Part shown: piece after piece, positions 32,803 through 40,336 of the stretch
Position numbering within the stretch: position 1 is the stretch's first letter
Layout of the letters: each line of letters starts with the position of its first letter
NCBI GenBank assembly: GCA_045598975.1
Contig: JAZRVE010000003.1
Span: 1 to 45,158 of the forward strand
DNA length: 45,158 nucleotides
Origin: UMGS882 sp045598975
GTDB taxonomy: Bacteria; Bacillota; Clostridia; Oscillospirales; CAG-382
Direction: 5' to 3'
The notes under the pieces: generated by a model
Told to the model about the DNA's origin: nothing
What the model saw: the letters and a program-made list of their open reading frames with translations, nothing else
Databases searched by the model: none
Program-made: the position numbers and the translations under genes

Positions 32803-33351
32803 TTATAAAATGCTTGACCACAGTGCCTTATCGGGACTCGGGATGACAGACGAGTCGAGAAGCAGCCCTTCGTCGCCCACCACGGTCTTTGCCCGTTCGA
32901 TCGCCGCCGTGACCGCCGCGACCGTCCCCGTCAGCAGCAGATACGACTTGCCGCTCATGCCGCGCGCGATGCGCACCTCGATGAGCTTGACCTGCGCCGT
33001 TTTGGCGGCGGCATCCGCCGCTACGATGATGGCGGGCGCCGTAAAGGTTTCCAGGATACCGAGCGCACCCGGCTCGCCGATCTCGCCGCAGCCGCAGATG
33101 GCTTCGAAAATGTCTTCGTGCGGGTTGCCGAGCACAAAGCGGTCGGTCAGTTGTGCCGGGCACTTTTTCTGTGCCGCGTCCACCGATGCCTTCACGGCGC
33201 TCAGTTCGCCCGTCACAAGCACGATATACTTGCCCGGGCAGACGGTCATTGCCTGAATAACCTTCACGTCCGCCGTTTTGACCATGGTATCGGCGGCTGT
33301 CATGCCGGACGATACCGTTTTGTATTCTACCATGCCGATGGCTTTACTCAT
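32803..33351 (-). CDS. pduT: Tandem-BMC-domain shell protein (PduT-like trimer)
   Basis: 182 residues with two BMC domains (about 3-85 and 93-180), forming a pseudohexameric trimer in the microcompartment shell. Cys38 in TVCPGK occupies the position that in PduT binds a [4Fe-4S] cluster at the pore, so electron or cluster transfer across the shell is likely, together with PduS next to it. The second domain begins PGALGILETF. AAGGA precedes the ATG. It lies 44 bases after pduS. Confidence 0.9.
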   Translation of the reverse strand: MSKAIGMVEYKTVSSGMTAADTMVKTADVKVIQAMTVCPGKYIVLVTGELSAVKASVDAAQKKCPAQLTDRFVLGNPHEDIFEAICGCGEIGEPGALGILETFTAPAIIVAADAAAKTAQVKLIEVRIARGMSGKSYLLLTGTVAAVTAAIERAKTVVGDEGLLLDSSVIPSPDKALWSSIL

Positions 33352-33395
33352 ATCTCATCCTTGCCTTTCGCCTTGTCTGTTTTTGCGGGGATGGT

Positions 33396-34739
33396 TCACT
33401 CCGCCCTGCCGTCCGCCTCGATCACGATGGCTTTATCCGTTACGCTTATCACGTTTCCGCTTACCGACGCATGAAGCGGCAGGCTCAAAGCCCCTTCGGC
33501 GGCATCGGCGATCTTATCGCCGCAGGACACCCTGTCGCCGGGTTTCACGCACGGTACCGACGGTGCGCCGATACTTTCGGAAAGCTTGACGGTGACCTTT
33601 CTTGCCCGACATGCGCCTTCGTCGAGCGGCGCCGGTACGTTGTAGACATCCAGTCCCAACCGTGCCGTCAGTCGCGCAAGCGACACCCTGCGGTACGAGC
33701 GCCATTCGGACACGTCGCTTACCGGCGCTTCCTCCGGCATTCTGACACCCTGCTTTTTCAGCTCGTTTTTGGCTTCCGAGAGAAGTGTGCGCGGATTCAG
33801 ATCGTGCGGGCAGGCGTACATTTCGCACACGCCGCACCCGCAGCAGTAGAAGCTGTTGAGATACGCCTGCGTATCCGACGCGCTCCCTACCGTAACGGAG
33901 CGCATGAAGCGCTGGGGCTCGATGGGATGTCCGAGCAGATGCCGCGGGCACAGATCGGTGCACGTCCGGCAGTCACAGCACACGCTCATGGCGCGTCTGA
34001 GGCTGATCTGCACCGGAGAGAGTTTTTTGCGGACAACGTAATGATCCGGCGGCAGTACCAGAACGGCGTTGGTGGTCTTGGTGACCGTTTCGGTGACCGT
34101 CGCGACGCGTCCCGTCATGGGACCGCCCGCGATGAGCCGCGGATTCTCGACCGTTGCGCCGCCGGCAAGCGCGATCAGCTCGCCGTAGGTCATGCCGAGA
34201 GGGGCTCTCACCGTAACAGGTTTTGCCACTTCCCCGCAGATCGTTACGTATTTATGGGTAACGGGTGCTTTCTGATACAGCGCCCGTGCGGTATTCAAAA
34301 TCGTTTCGACGTTGTACACGATGACGCCGACGGTGATCGGTATCTTGCCCGGTTTTACCACACGTCCCGTCGTTTCGTATACCGTCACGACCTCGTCGCC
34401 CGACGGATAGGCCTCCGGCAGCAGCGCGAGTTCGGTCTTATTATGGCGGGAAAGCTGTTCCTTCACGGCTTTCACCGTTTCGGTGTACGACGCTTTGGTC
34501 GCCACGATGATGCGTCCGGCGCCGACGGCTTCCGCCACCTCGTCGAGGGCATCGAGAATTTCCGGCGCATGCTCTTTCAGCACCTGCCGGTGTAATTTGA
34601 GAAGCGGCTCGCATTCCGCGCAGTTGAGGATAACGGTATCCGCCGCGGGATTGAGCTTGGCATAAGAAGGAAATCCCGCTCCTCCGGCACCGGCGATACC
34701 GGCGTCCTTCATCAGGCGGGACAGGGCAGATAATTCCAT
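33396..34739 (-). CDS. pduS: PduS-like iron-sulfur flavoprotein (RnfC family)
   Basis: 447 residues. The N-terminal GAGGAGFPSYAKL (16-28) and NCAECEPLLKLHR are the NADH/flavin-binding features of RnfC/NuoF-like proteins; a SLBB-like segment follows. Two [4Fe-4S] motifs are visible: CCDCRTCTDLCP (about 253-264) and CCGCGVCEMYACP (about 297-309). The C-terminal part is biotinyl-lipoyl-like. In B12 loci PduS reduces cobalamin; in B12-free glycyl-radical loci it more likely moves electrons from NADH to the shell cluster of PduT. The start lies four bases after the pentamer gene. Confidence 0.9.
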   Translation of the reverse strand: MELSALSRLMKDAGIAGAGGAGFPSYAKLNPAADTVILNCAECEPLLKLHRQVLKEHAPEILDALDEVAEAVGAGRIIVATKASYTETVKAVKEQLSRHNKTELALLPEAYPSGDEVVTVYETTGRVVKPGKIPITVGVIVYNVETILNTARALYQKAPVTHKYVTICGEVAKPVTVRAPLGMTYGELIALAGGATVENPRLIAGGPMTGRVATVTETVTKTTNAVLVLPPDHYVVRKKLSPVQISLRRAMSVCCDCRTCTDLCPRHLLGHPIEPQRFMRSVTVGSASDTQAYLNSFYCCGCGVCEMYACPHDLNPRTLLSEAKNELKKQGVRMPEEAPVSDVSEWRSYRRVSLARLTARLGLDVYNVPAPLDEGACRARKVTVKLSESIGAPSVPCVKPGDRVSCGDKIADAAEGALSLPLHASVSGNVISVTDKAIVIEADGRAE

Positions 34740-34742
34740 GAT

Positions 34743-35021
34743 TTATTCTTCCTCCAACGATGAGGGATCGTCGATAATACCCACGATCGCCGCGTCTACC
34801 GGCGCTTCTTTCAGAGCACATCCGACACGCGCCGCACTGCCGACCGCAACGAGCACCGTTTCGCCGACACCGGCACCTACGTTGTCGATGGCAATAAAGC
34901 GCTCCGTCCCCATGTTGCCCGAAATGCTTTCGTTCGGCTCGACGATGAGGAGCTTCTGCCCGACGAGACGTTCATTTTTGCGTGTCGATACCACGTGTCC
35001 GACGACTTTTCCGATTATCAT
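34743..35021 (-). CDS. Microcompartment vertex (pentamer) protein, EutN/CcmL/PduN family
   Basis: 92 residues, family length. The N-terminal MIIGKVVGHVVSTRKNERLVG and the later VGETVLVAVGSAAR are EutN/CcmL motifs. Five copies cap each shell vertex, and it is the only pentamer gene in the window. It is separated from the hexamer gene upstream by 181 bases that contain two hairpins, and it runs closely into pduS. Confidence 0.93.
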   Translation of the reverse strand: MIIGKVVGHVVSTRKNERLVGQKLLIVEPNESISGNMGTERFIAIDNVGAGVGETVLVAVGSAARVGCALKEAPVDAAIVGIIDDPSSLEEE

Positions 35022-35071
35022 AACTGCCGCCCATGCCTTTCCTGTTCTGAATTGCTCTCTTTACAAAAACC

Positions 35072-35174
35072 GCGCAAAATCTTTCATTTGCGCACAAATC
35101 ACAAAGCCCCGGCAAATCTTCTGCCTGTGCTTTTTTGGTTTCCGGCGGCAAAAGATATGCTTTTACCGCCGGAA
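35072..35174 (-). other. Two intercistronic hairpins between hexamer and pentamer genes
   Basis: 35140-35174 is a 14-bp stem with one mismatch (TTCCGGCGG and CCGCCGGAA, extended by AAAAG/CTTTT) and a five-base loop. 35072-35093 is a 7-bp GCGCAAA/TTTGCGC stem. Neither is followed by T residues on the minus strand, so they look like mRNA processing or stabilising structures rather than simple terminators. The rest of the 181-base gap shows nothing else. Confidence 0.6.
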
Positions 35175-35202
35175 TCGTTGCTATGTAGGTCGTTCGCGAA
35201 AC

Positions 35203-35607
35203 TTACTTGATGGCGGGGAGAATCTTCTCCACGTCGTTGTGCGGTCTCGGGATGACGTGCGTTGCGATGATCTCACCGAGCTTGCTTGCCGCGTTAAGTC
35301 CGCTTTCGACGGCTGCCTTGACAGCGCCGACGTCGCCTCTGACCATGACCGTCACGAGTCCGCTACCGATCTTCTCGGTGCCGACAAGTTCGACGTTTGC
35401 GGCTTTGAGCATGGCATCCGCCGCTTCGATGGCGGCAACGAGGCCTCTGGTTTCGACCATACCTAATGCTTGCTGTACCATTGTACCTATCTCCTTATTT
35501 TCCGTTTTGACCGGTTCACTTGCCGGCTTCACCATTTTCAGCGTCTCCGCCGCCGGTGCGCCGATGACCGATGAAACGGGTTTCTTTGCGTTTTTTCTTT
35601 CTGCCAT
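35203..35607 (-). CDS. BMC-domain shell hexamer protein with N-terminal extension and internal start
   Basis: 134 residues from the first ATG: a 42-residue Lys/Pro/Ala-rich extension followed by a standard BMC-H domain (VQQALGMVETRG to the end). The ATG at codon 43 (35481) has AAGGAG nine bases ahead, as good as any site in the window, and starts exactly where normal hexamer proteins do, giving 92 residues. The upstream ATG at 35607 has a weaker GGAAA site. Both forms may be made, or the extension may be untranslated. The BMC domain is nearly identical to the neighbour at 35635, a tandem duplication. Confidence 0.85.
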   Translation of the reverse strand: MAERKNAKKPVSSVIGAPAAETLKMVKPASEPVKTENKEIGTMVQQALGMVETRGLVAAIEAADAMLKAANVELVGTEKIGSGLVTVMVRGDVGAVKAAVESGLNAASKLGEIIATHVIPRPHNDVEKILPAIK

Positions 35608-35634
35608 AACGGTTTCCTGCCTTTGGGCTCAGAA

Positions 35635-35910
35635 TCAAAGCTTGGGAAGGATCTTTTCGACGTCTGCGTGCGGTCTCGGGATGACGTGAGAAGCAATGAG
35701 CTCGCCGAGCTTGCTTGCTGCGGCACTGCCCGTTTCGACGGCTGCCTTGACGGCGCCGACGTCGCCTCTGACCATGACCGTTACGAGTCCGCTGCCGATC
35801 TTTTCGGTGCCGATCAGCGTAACTTCCGCTGCCTTCACCATTGCATCAGCCGCTTCGACTGCTGCCGTGAGTCCTCTTGTTTCGATCATACCTAATGCTT
35901 CGTATGCCAT
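35635..35910 (-). CDS. BMC-domain shell hexamer protein (PduA/PduJ-like)
   Basis: 91 residues, canonical BMC-H. MAYEALGMIETRGLTAAVEAADAM opens the fold, GSGLVTVMVRGDVGAV the central strands, and SHVIPRPH the C-terminal turn. Six copies form a shell tile whose central pore admits small polar substrates. AAGGAGG eight bases ahead of the ATG is a very strong ribosome site, in keeping with a major shell component. It lies between the alcohol dehydrogenase and the extended hexamer gene. Confidence 0.94.
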   Translation of the reverse strand: MAYEALGMIETRGLTAAVEAADAMVKAAEVTLIGTEKIGSGLVTVMVRGDVGAVKAAVETGSAAASKLGELIASHVIPRPHADVEKILPKL

Positions 35911-35974
35911 TGTTTTGTCCTCCTTGAAAAGGTTTTATATTTTTATTTTTATTTTTTCTGTTTCAGGTGCTCCG

Positions 35975-37177
35975 TCAGACGTTGACGATCGCGATTTTAA
36001 GTCCCTTCTGGGCAAGGTTGGTTTCCAGTGCCTCGTTGATCTGATCCAGCGGGAACTTGTGCGTGATGAGCTTTTCGAGCGGAATGCCGATGGCTTTTGC
36101 CCGTTTGAGGAAATCAAAGGTGGTCGCGTAATCGCGCAGGGTGTATACCCAGGAGCCTACCGTCGTGATCTCCTTCGAGCAGATGTCAAAGTGCGGGTTG
36201 ATGGTGGCATCGCCGCCGTTGATGAAGAAGCCGAGCTCGCACAGACCGCCGCCGTTGCGGATGAACTTATAGATATTGGAGTGTCCCGCCGGTGCGCCGG
36301 TGCACTGGAAAGCGAAATCGGCAAGATGTCCGCCGAAAGCGTCCTCCACGCCCTTCGCAAGGGCTTCCACGCCCTGATAATCCTTGAAATTCACGCTGGC
36401 GCAGGCACCCATCTGCTTGGAAAAGGCAAGGCGCGCTTCGTTGCCGTCCACCGCGACGATGTTCTCGATACCCATGGTACGGAGCACCGCGATGCAGATA
36501 AGACCGATCGGTCCGCATCCCTGCACCACCACACGGGAGTTGAAGCGCAGGATGCCGGTCGTCTTGGCACGCTCGACGGCGTGGATGAGCACGGCACACG
36601 GCTCGATGAGGATACGGGAATCAAGATCCAGGTCGCTGACGTTGAAAATGGTGGAACCGCCCTTGACGAGGATGTAATCCGAGAACCAGCCCTTTAAGTG
36701 GTTGTTCTCGTCGTTGTCGGGCAGAAGTCCGTATACGTCCGCACCGCCGACGTTCTGCTTGTTGAGGTCGAACATGGTGATGTCGGGATTGTCCTTGAAG
36801 ATCATGCAGGTGACCACCTTGTCGCCTACGGCAAGCGGTTTGCCGGCACTGTCCTTCTTGACGTTCCTGCCCATGGCGACCACTTCGCCGGTGCCCTCGT
36901 GTCCGAGTGCCACCGGGATGAGCCCGAACGGATCGCGCTTGAATTCGTGCGCGTCGGTGCCGCATACGCCGCATCCCTCGACCTTGACGAGAATGTCGTC
37001 GTCACCGAGTGCGGGAATGGGAAATTCTTTGACGTCAAAATGTTCAAGCTTTGTCAGCATGGCGACGTGTGCCGTCGCCGGTACGCCTGCGGGTGCTCCC
37101 GATGCGGATGCCGCCGGAGCGTCCTTCATGTTGGCGATGACCTGCTTGACAATGGCTTCGATTTCGTTTGTATTCAT
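35975..37177 (-). CDS. Zinc-type alcohol dehydrogenase with N-terminal encapsulation peptide
   Basis: 400 residues. Residues 1-18 (MNTNEIEAIVKQVIANMK) are an amphipathic helix of the encapsulation type, joined by an Ala/Pro/Ser linker (19-37) to a medium-chain dehydrogenase. Catalytic zinc ligands lie in GCGVCGTDAHEF and GHEGTGEV; the NAD(P) loop is QGCGPIGLICIAV. The four-cysteine structural-zinc loop of many relatives is not visible. It would reduce lactaldehyde to 1,2-propanediol or propionaldehyde to propanol inside the shell and recycle NAD+; direction and substrate are inferred from the locus. Confidence 0.88.
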   Translation of the reverse strand: MNTNEIEAIVKQVIANMKDAPAASASGAPAGVPATAHVAMLTKLEHFDVKEFPIPALGDDDILVKVEGCGVCGTDAHEFKRDPFGLIPVALGHEGTGEVVAMGRNVKKDSAGKPLAVGDKVVTCMIFKDNPDITMFDLNKQNVGGADVYGLLPDNDENNHLKGWFSDYILVKGGSTIFNVSDLDLDSRILIEPCAVLIHAVERAKTTGILRFNSRVVVQGCGPIGLICIAVLRTMGIENIVAVDGNEARLAFSKQMGACASVNFKDYQGVEALAKGVEDAFGGHLADFAFQCTGAPAGHSNIYKFIRNGGGLCELGFFINGGDATINPHFDICSKEITTVGSWVYTLRDYATTFDFLKRAKAIGIPLEKLITHKFPLDQINEALETNLAQKGLKIAIVNV

Positions 37178-37195
37178 GTTTCTGTTCTCCGTTTC

Positions 37196-37708
37196 TTACT
37201 GTTTCCCGGCAAAATGCGTTTCGAAATACCGTCTGCCGTATTCGCCGAGTGCCGTGTCCTGCTCCGCCATTCCGCCGCTCACACCGAGCCCGCCGATGAC
37301 ACGCCCGTCTACGGTCAGCGGCTCGCCGCCGCCGAAAATGACGATGCGTCCGCCATTGGTGAACTGGATGCCGTAAAGCGATCCGCCGGGAGAGGCAAGC
37401 TCAGCAAGCTTTGCCGTCGGCATTTTGAGCGAAACCACCGTGAACGCCTTATTGACGGCGATGTCGATGCTCGCAATGAAAGCGTCTTCCATGCGCTCCG
37501 CGGCAACGAGGTTTCCCCCGCCGTCCGTGACTGCCGTCACGGCGCGAACGCCCATCTCCGCCGCTTTTTCCTCCACGGCGCGGATGATCTCCCGTGCCGT
37601 TTCGAGCGTCATACGCTCCGGCTTTTTCGCCGTATCCGGAATGCCGTACCGCTCGCGGTTTTCGACTTCCTTTACGACGCTTTCAACGATTTTACCGATG
37701 TCGTGCAT
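37196..37708 (-). CDS. HbpS/GlcG-like protein (PduO C-terminal-like) with encapsulation peptide
   Basis: 170 residues. An N-terminal amphipathic helix (MHDIGKIVESVVKEVENRE) resembles an encapsulation peptide. The rest is a haem-binding-protein/GlcG fold with VTDGGGNLVAAERMEDAFIASIDIA and GGGEPLTVDGRVIGGLGVSGG. Such proteins occur in many glycyl-radical microcompartment loci; their role is unclear (cofactor binding or support of the dehydratase has been proposed). It starts two bases after the aldolase stop, so translation is probably coupled. Confidence 0.85.
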   Translation of the reverse strand: MHDIGKIVESVVKEVENRERYGIPDTAKKPERMTLETAREIIRAVEEKAAEMGVRAVTAVTDGGGNLVAAERMEDAFIASIDIAVNKAFTVVSLKMPTAKLAELASPGGSLYGIQFTNGGRIVIFGGGEPLTVDGRVIGGLGVSGGMAEQDTALGEYGRRYFETHFAGKQ

Positions 37709-37710
37709 AC

Positions 37711-38517
37711 TTATTTTCCGAGAGAAGCCAGAACCTTCTTGGTGATCTCGGCAATGAGTGCCGCGTCGTCATCCGAAGACGAACTGCCGCAGGTGCAGTT
37801 GCCGCCGCAGGAGTGACAGCTCGGTTTGCCGTCCTTGGCGTTGGGGCACAGATCTGCCGGATGCTTGCCCGTCATGCCGAATTTACGGCGGATCTCGTAC
37901 AGTCTTTCAACCTGCTGCTTGGAGAGCTCCTTCGGGCCGCCGAGCATCTTGGACTGATACAGAAGCTGTGCGTAGAATTCGACGGATTCCATCTTATGAT
38001 AAGCGTTGAGAAGCGAATCGGAGTACGCGAGTGCACCGTGGTTTTCAAGAAGAACGGCGTCGAAATACTGTAAGTACTTGGAAACGGCGTCCGGGATCTC
38101 TTCGGTGGACGGCGTGCCGTATTCGGCGATCGGCACACAGCCGAGGGCGATGACAGCCTCCGGCATGATGGGCTGCGTCAGCGGGATGCCGGCAATGGCA
38201 AAGCTGGTCGCATACACCGGGTGTGCGTGCACAACGCTCTTGACGTCCGGTCTTTCGCGATAAACGCGCATATGCATCTTGATCTCCGACGAAGGCTTGA
38301 AGCCGTCGTTCGCCTGCAAAACGTTGCCCTTGGCATCCACCTTGCAGATATATTCGGGCGTCATGAAGCCCTTGCTGACGCCGGTCGGCGTGCAGAGGAA
38401 CTCGTTGTCGTTCAGCTTGACGGAAATATTGCCGTCGTTGGACGCGACCATGCCGCGGTTGTAAATGCGTTTACCAATCTCGCATATCTCTTTTTTGATC
38501 TCGTACTCGGTTGCCAT
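37711..38517 (-). CDS. Class II aldolase (fuculose/rhamnulose-1-phosphate type) with C-terminal encapsulation peptide
   Basis: 268 residues. The core (1-220) is a zinc class II aldolase: SNDGNISVKL, metal ligands in VVHAHPVY and a later LLENHGAL, and PTGVSKG for phosphate binding. It would split fuculose- or rhamnulose-1-phosphate into dihydroxyacetone phosphate and lactaldehyde. The tail holds a Cys-rich linker (CHSCGGNCTCG) and a terminal amphipathic helix (AALIAEITKKVLASLGK) typical of cargo encapsulation. It is the first gene of the shell operon, as in fucose/rhamnose-type loci. Fucose isomerase and kinase genes are not in the window. Confidence 0.9.
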   Translation of the reverse strand: MATEYEIKKEICEIGKRIYNRGMVASNDGNISVKLNDNEFLCTPTGVSKGFMTPEYICKVDAKGNVLQANDGFKPSSEIKMHMRVYRERPDVKSVVHAHPVYATSFAIAGIPLTQPIMPEAVIALGCVPIAEYGTPSTEEIPDAVSKYLQYFDAVLLENHGALAYSDSLLNAYHKMESVEFYAQLLYQSKMLGGPKELSKQQVERLYEIRRKFGMTGKHPADLCPNAKDGKPSCHSCGGNCTCGSSSSDDDAALIAEITKKVLASLGK

Positions 38518-38585
38518 TTCGAATGATCTCCTTTTTCACGATAGTCCTTTTTGGATGTTTCGTTATTTTTTCTTTTTTCACGTTT

Positions 38586-38669
38586 AGTTTACCATACGTT
38601 TCCCGATTTGTCAAGGGGTTTTGCAAAATTTTTGTTGTTTTTTATAAAAATTATGTTGTTTTGTGTTGT
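38586..38669 (-). promoter_or_regulatory. Promoter of the aldolase-shell operon with three phased TGTTGT sites
   Basis: Minus-strand TTGACA (38614-38609) and TAAACT (38591-38586), 17 bp apart. Upstream, TGTTGT (plus-strand reading) occurs at 38633-38638, 38654-38659 and 38664-38669, spaced 21 and 10 bp, each flanked by T-rich sequence. The GRE operon promoter has the same motif at matching distances, so this looks like a shared regulator site. Confidence 0.75.
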
Positions 38670-38671
38670 AT

Positions 38672-39106
38672 TCACTTTTCGTCGGAGTTGAGATAGTCGA
38701 GCAGTCTGTCGATCCCCTCATGCTCATAGGAGCTGGTATAAAAAATACGCTTGCAGCCCGCCATTTCCAGCCAGTACGCGGCACGTTCGGGCACCGCCTC
38801 CGGATGATCGCACTTGGTAACGATGCCGATGACCGGCCGTGTTGCCAAGCAGGCGCTCGCCGGGGAAAACAGGCAGTACGGCTCGATGGCACTGCACACA
38901 AAGCCCATGACGTCCGCTTCGCACGAATAGATGGCGATGGCGGAGCTTAACCGTCTGTCCTCGGTGTACTCGCCGGGCGTATCAATGATGGTCTGTGTAT
39001 GGTCGATGTACTGCGTCTTGACGTAGTGGATCTCTTCGTTGTGCATAGCCTGGATCAGCGTGCTTTTGCCCGCCTCACTGCGCCCCATCAGAATGATCTT
39101 GCGCAC
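38672..39106 (-). CDS. pduV: PduV/EutP-like small GTPase
   Basis: 144 residues from a GTG start with GGGAGG seven bases ahead. P-loop GRSEAGKST (8-16), switch DTPGEY and the base-recognition TKCDHPE (in place of NKxD) show a Ras-like GTPase of the PduV/EutP group. PduV is associated with microcompartments and may link them to the cell interior. It is the last gene of the GRE operon; its stop codon lies next to the operator region of the following operon. Confidence 0.87.
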   Translation of the reverse strand: MRKIILMGRSEAGKSTLIQAMHNEEIHYVKTQYIDHTQTIIDTPGEYTEDRRLSSAIAIYSCEADVMGFVCSAIEPYCLFSPASACLATRPVIGIVTKCDHPEAVPERAAYWLEMAGCKRIFYTSSYEHEGIDRLLDYLNSDEK

Positions 39107-39121
39107 GCCGTCGCCTCCCTT

Positions 39122-39514
39122 TTACGTCCGCGTGATCTTACACACCGAAAAGCCCAGCGTCTTTTCGGCATATTCGCCGACCGCCTGCAAAGACGCTTCG
39201 ATCTCGGACAGCGTGCCGGTCAAGATCAGCGTGCCGCTGAAACGGTCGACAAAGCCCAGCGTCACCGACGCTTTTTTGATGGCGAGATCGGCACCGATGA
39301 TGGAGTATTCCGGCGGCGTCATGGTCACGACGCCGATGGCGCTTTTGGCGTAGTCGATGGTCGGATCGAGTCCGAGCTTCTTATATAATATCTTGTCGGG
39401 CGATGCGATGATGTGCAGCAGCGTGATCTGTTTACCGGGCACGAACTCCTGGATGATACGCTGTTTGCCGTCGTTGTTTTCGACACTTGCCGTGCCGTTA
39501 AAGCTTCCGAGCAT
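39122..39514 (-). CDS. pduU: Circularly permuted BMC-domain shell protein (PduU/EutS-like)
   Basis: 130 residues. A short N-terminal extension (the beta-barrel plug of PduU) precedes KQITLLHIIASPD and the permuted BMC fold with GVVTMTPPEYSIIGADLAIKKA and GTLILTGTLSEIEASLQAV. These hexamers form specialised shell tiles. GGAGG lies inside the end of the activase gene, seven bases before the ATG. Its place in the enzyme operon rather than with the other shell genes is notable. Confidence 0.9.
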   Translation of the reverse strand: MLGSFNGTASVENNDGKQRIIQEFVPGKQITLLHIIASPDKILYKKLGLDPTIDYAKSAIGVVTMTPPEYSIIGADLAIKKASVTLGFVDRFSGTLILTGTLSEIEASLQAVGEYAEKTLGFSVCKITRT

Positions 39515-39517
39515 CGG

Positions 39518-40315
39518 TTATCCTCCGATCTGTACCGAAAGTCCCGCCGTTTCGGCGAGGGCTTTGAGAATGAGCATTTTTTCGTTGGTCGGGGGCTGTA
39601 TCTCCGTCCCCATGGTGTAATCTCTGCCGAGCCCGACGTATTTGTCGTAGCCGAGTCTGTGATACGGGAGCAGGTGCAGTTCCTTTACCGTCCCGAGTGA
39701 TGCGGCAAAGCGTGCGATGGCGAGATTTTCTTCTTCCTTATCATTAAACGTCGGAATGACCGGCACACGCACCACAAGGTGCGACGCCTCCTTCGCCAAG
39801 CGCTTCGCATTTTCCCGTATAAGCTCGTTGGGCTGTCCCGTGAACTCTTTGTGCTTGCGACTGTCCATGTGCTTGACGTCCATCAGGAACCAATCGAGAT
39901 ACGGCAATACCTTTTCGATGGTCTCATACGGCACGCACGCCGTCGATTCGATGGCGGTGGAGATACCGTATTCCTCTTTTGCCGCCCGCAAGAGCGCCGC
40001 CGCAAAATCGCCCTGCAACAGACATTCTCCGCCCGAAAGCGTCAGCCCGCCGCCGCTTCTGCGATAGTACGGCATATCGCCGAGCACCGTTTTCATGACC
40101 TGTTCGACCGTCACGTCTTCGCCTATGACGCTGTTCTTTCCGTTCCGGTTCATGGTCTCGATCTTATGATCCTGCCCCTCCGGGTTACAGCACCAGCGGC
40201 ACCGCAGCAGGCATCCCTTCAAAAAGACAATGGTGCGGATACCGGGGCCGTCATGCGTCGAAAACTTCTGGATATCGAAGATGCGTCCGGTCGTCTGTAA
40301 GTAATTCTCCTGCAT
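39518..40315 (-). CDS. Glycyl-radical-enzyme activase (radical SAM), short form
   Basis: 265 residues. Radical SAM motif C35-x3-C39-x2-C42 in GCLLRCRWC, then SGGECLLQG and VPVIPTFNDKEEN typical of PFL-activase-like enzymes. It installs the glycyl radical on the dehydratase encoded just upstream. Many dehydratase-type activases carry a ferredoxin-like insert with eight extra cysteines after the radical SAM motif; here the sequence runs straight on (NPEGQDHKIETM), so only one cluster is evident. It begins 21 bases after the dehydratase stop. Confidence 0.92.
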   Translation of the reverse strand: MQENYLQTTGRIFDIQKFSTHDGPGIRTIVFLKGCLLRCRWCCNPEGQDHKIETMNRNGKNSVIGEDVTVEQVMKTVLGDMPYYRRSGGGLTLSGGECLLQGDFAAALLRAAKEEYGISTAIESTACVPYETIEKVLPYLDWFLMDVKHMDSRKHKEFTGQPNELIRENAKRLAKEASHLVVRVPVIPTFNDKEEENLAIARFAASLGTVKELHLLPYHRLGYDKYVGLGRDYTMGTEIQPPTNEKMLILKALAETAGLSVQIGG

Positions 40316-40336
40316 AGTATCGCCTTTCGCGTTCCG

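Noticed and set aside
33396..34739. PduS as evidence for a B12-dependent diol dehydratase
   Set aside because: No PduCDE, adenosyltransferase or reactivase genes are present, and no cobalamin riboswitch was seen. The dehydratase is a glycyl radical enzyme.
35140..35174. The strong stem between hexamer and pentamer genes as an intrinsic terminator
   Set aside because: The minus strand after the stem is AAACC then A-rich, with no T-run, and further operon genes follow. It was recorded as an intercistronic structure instead.
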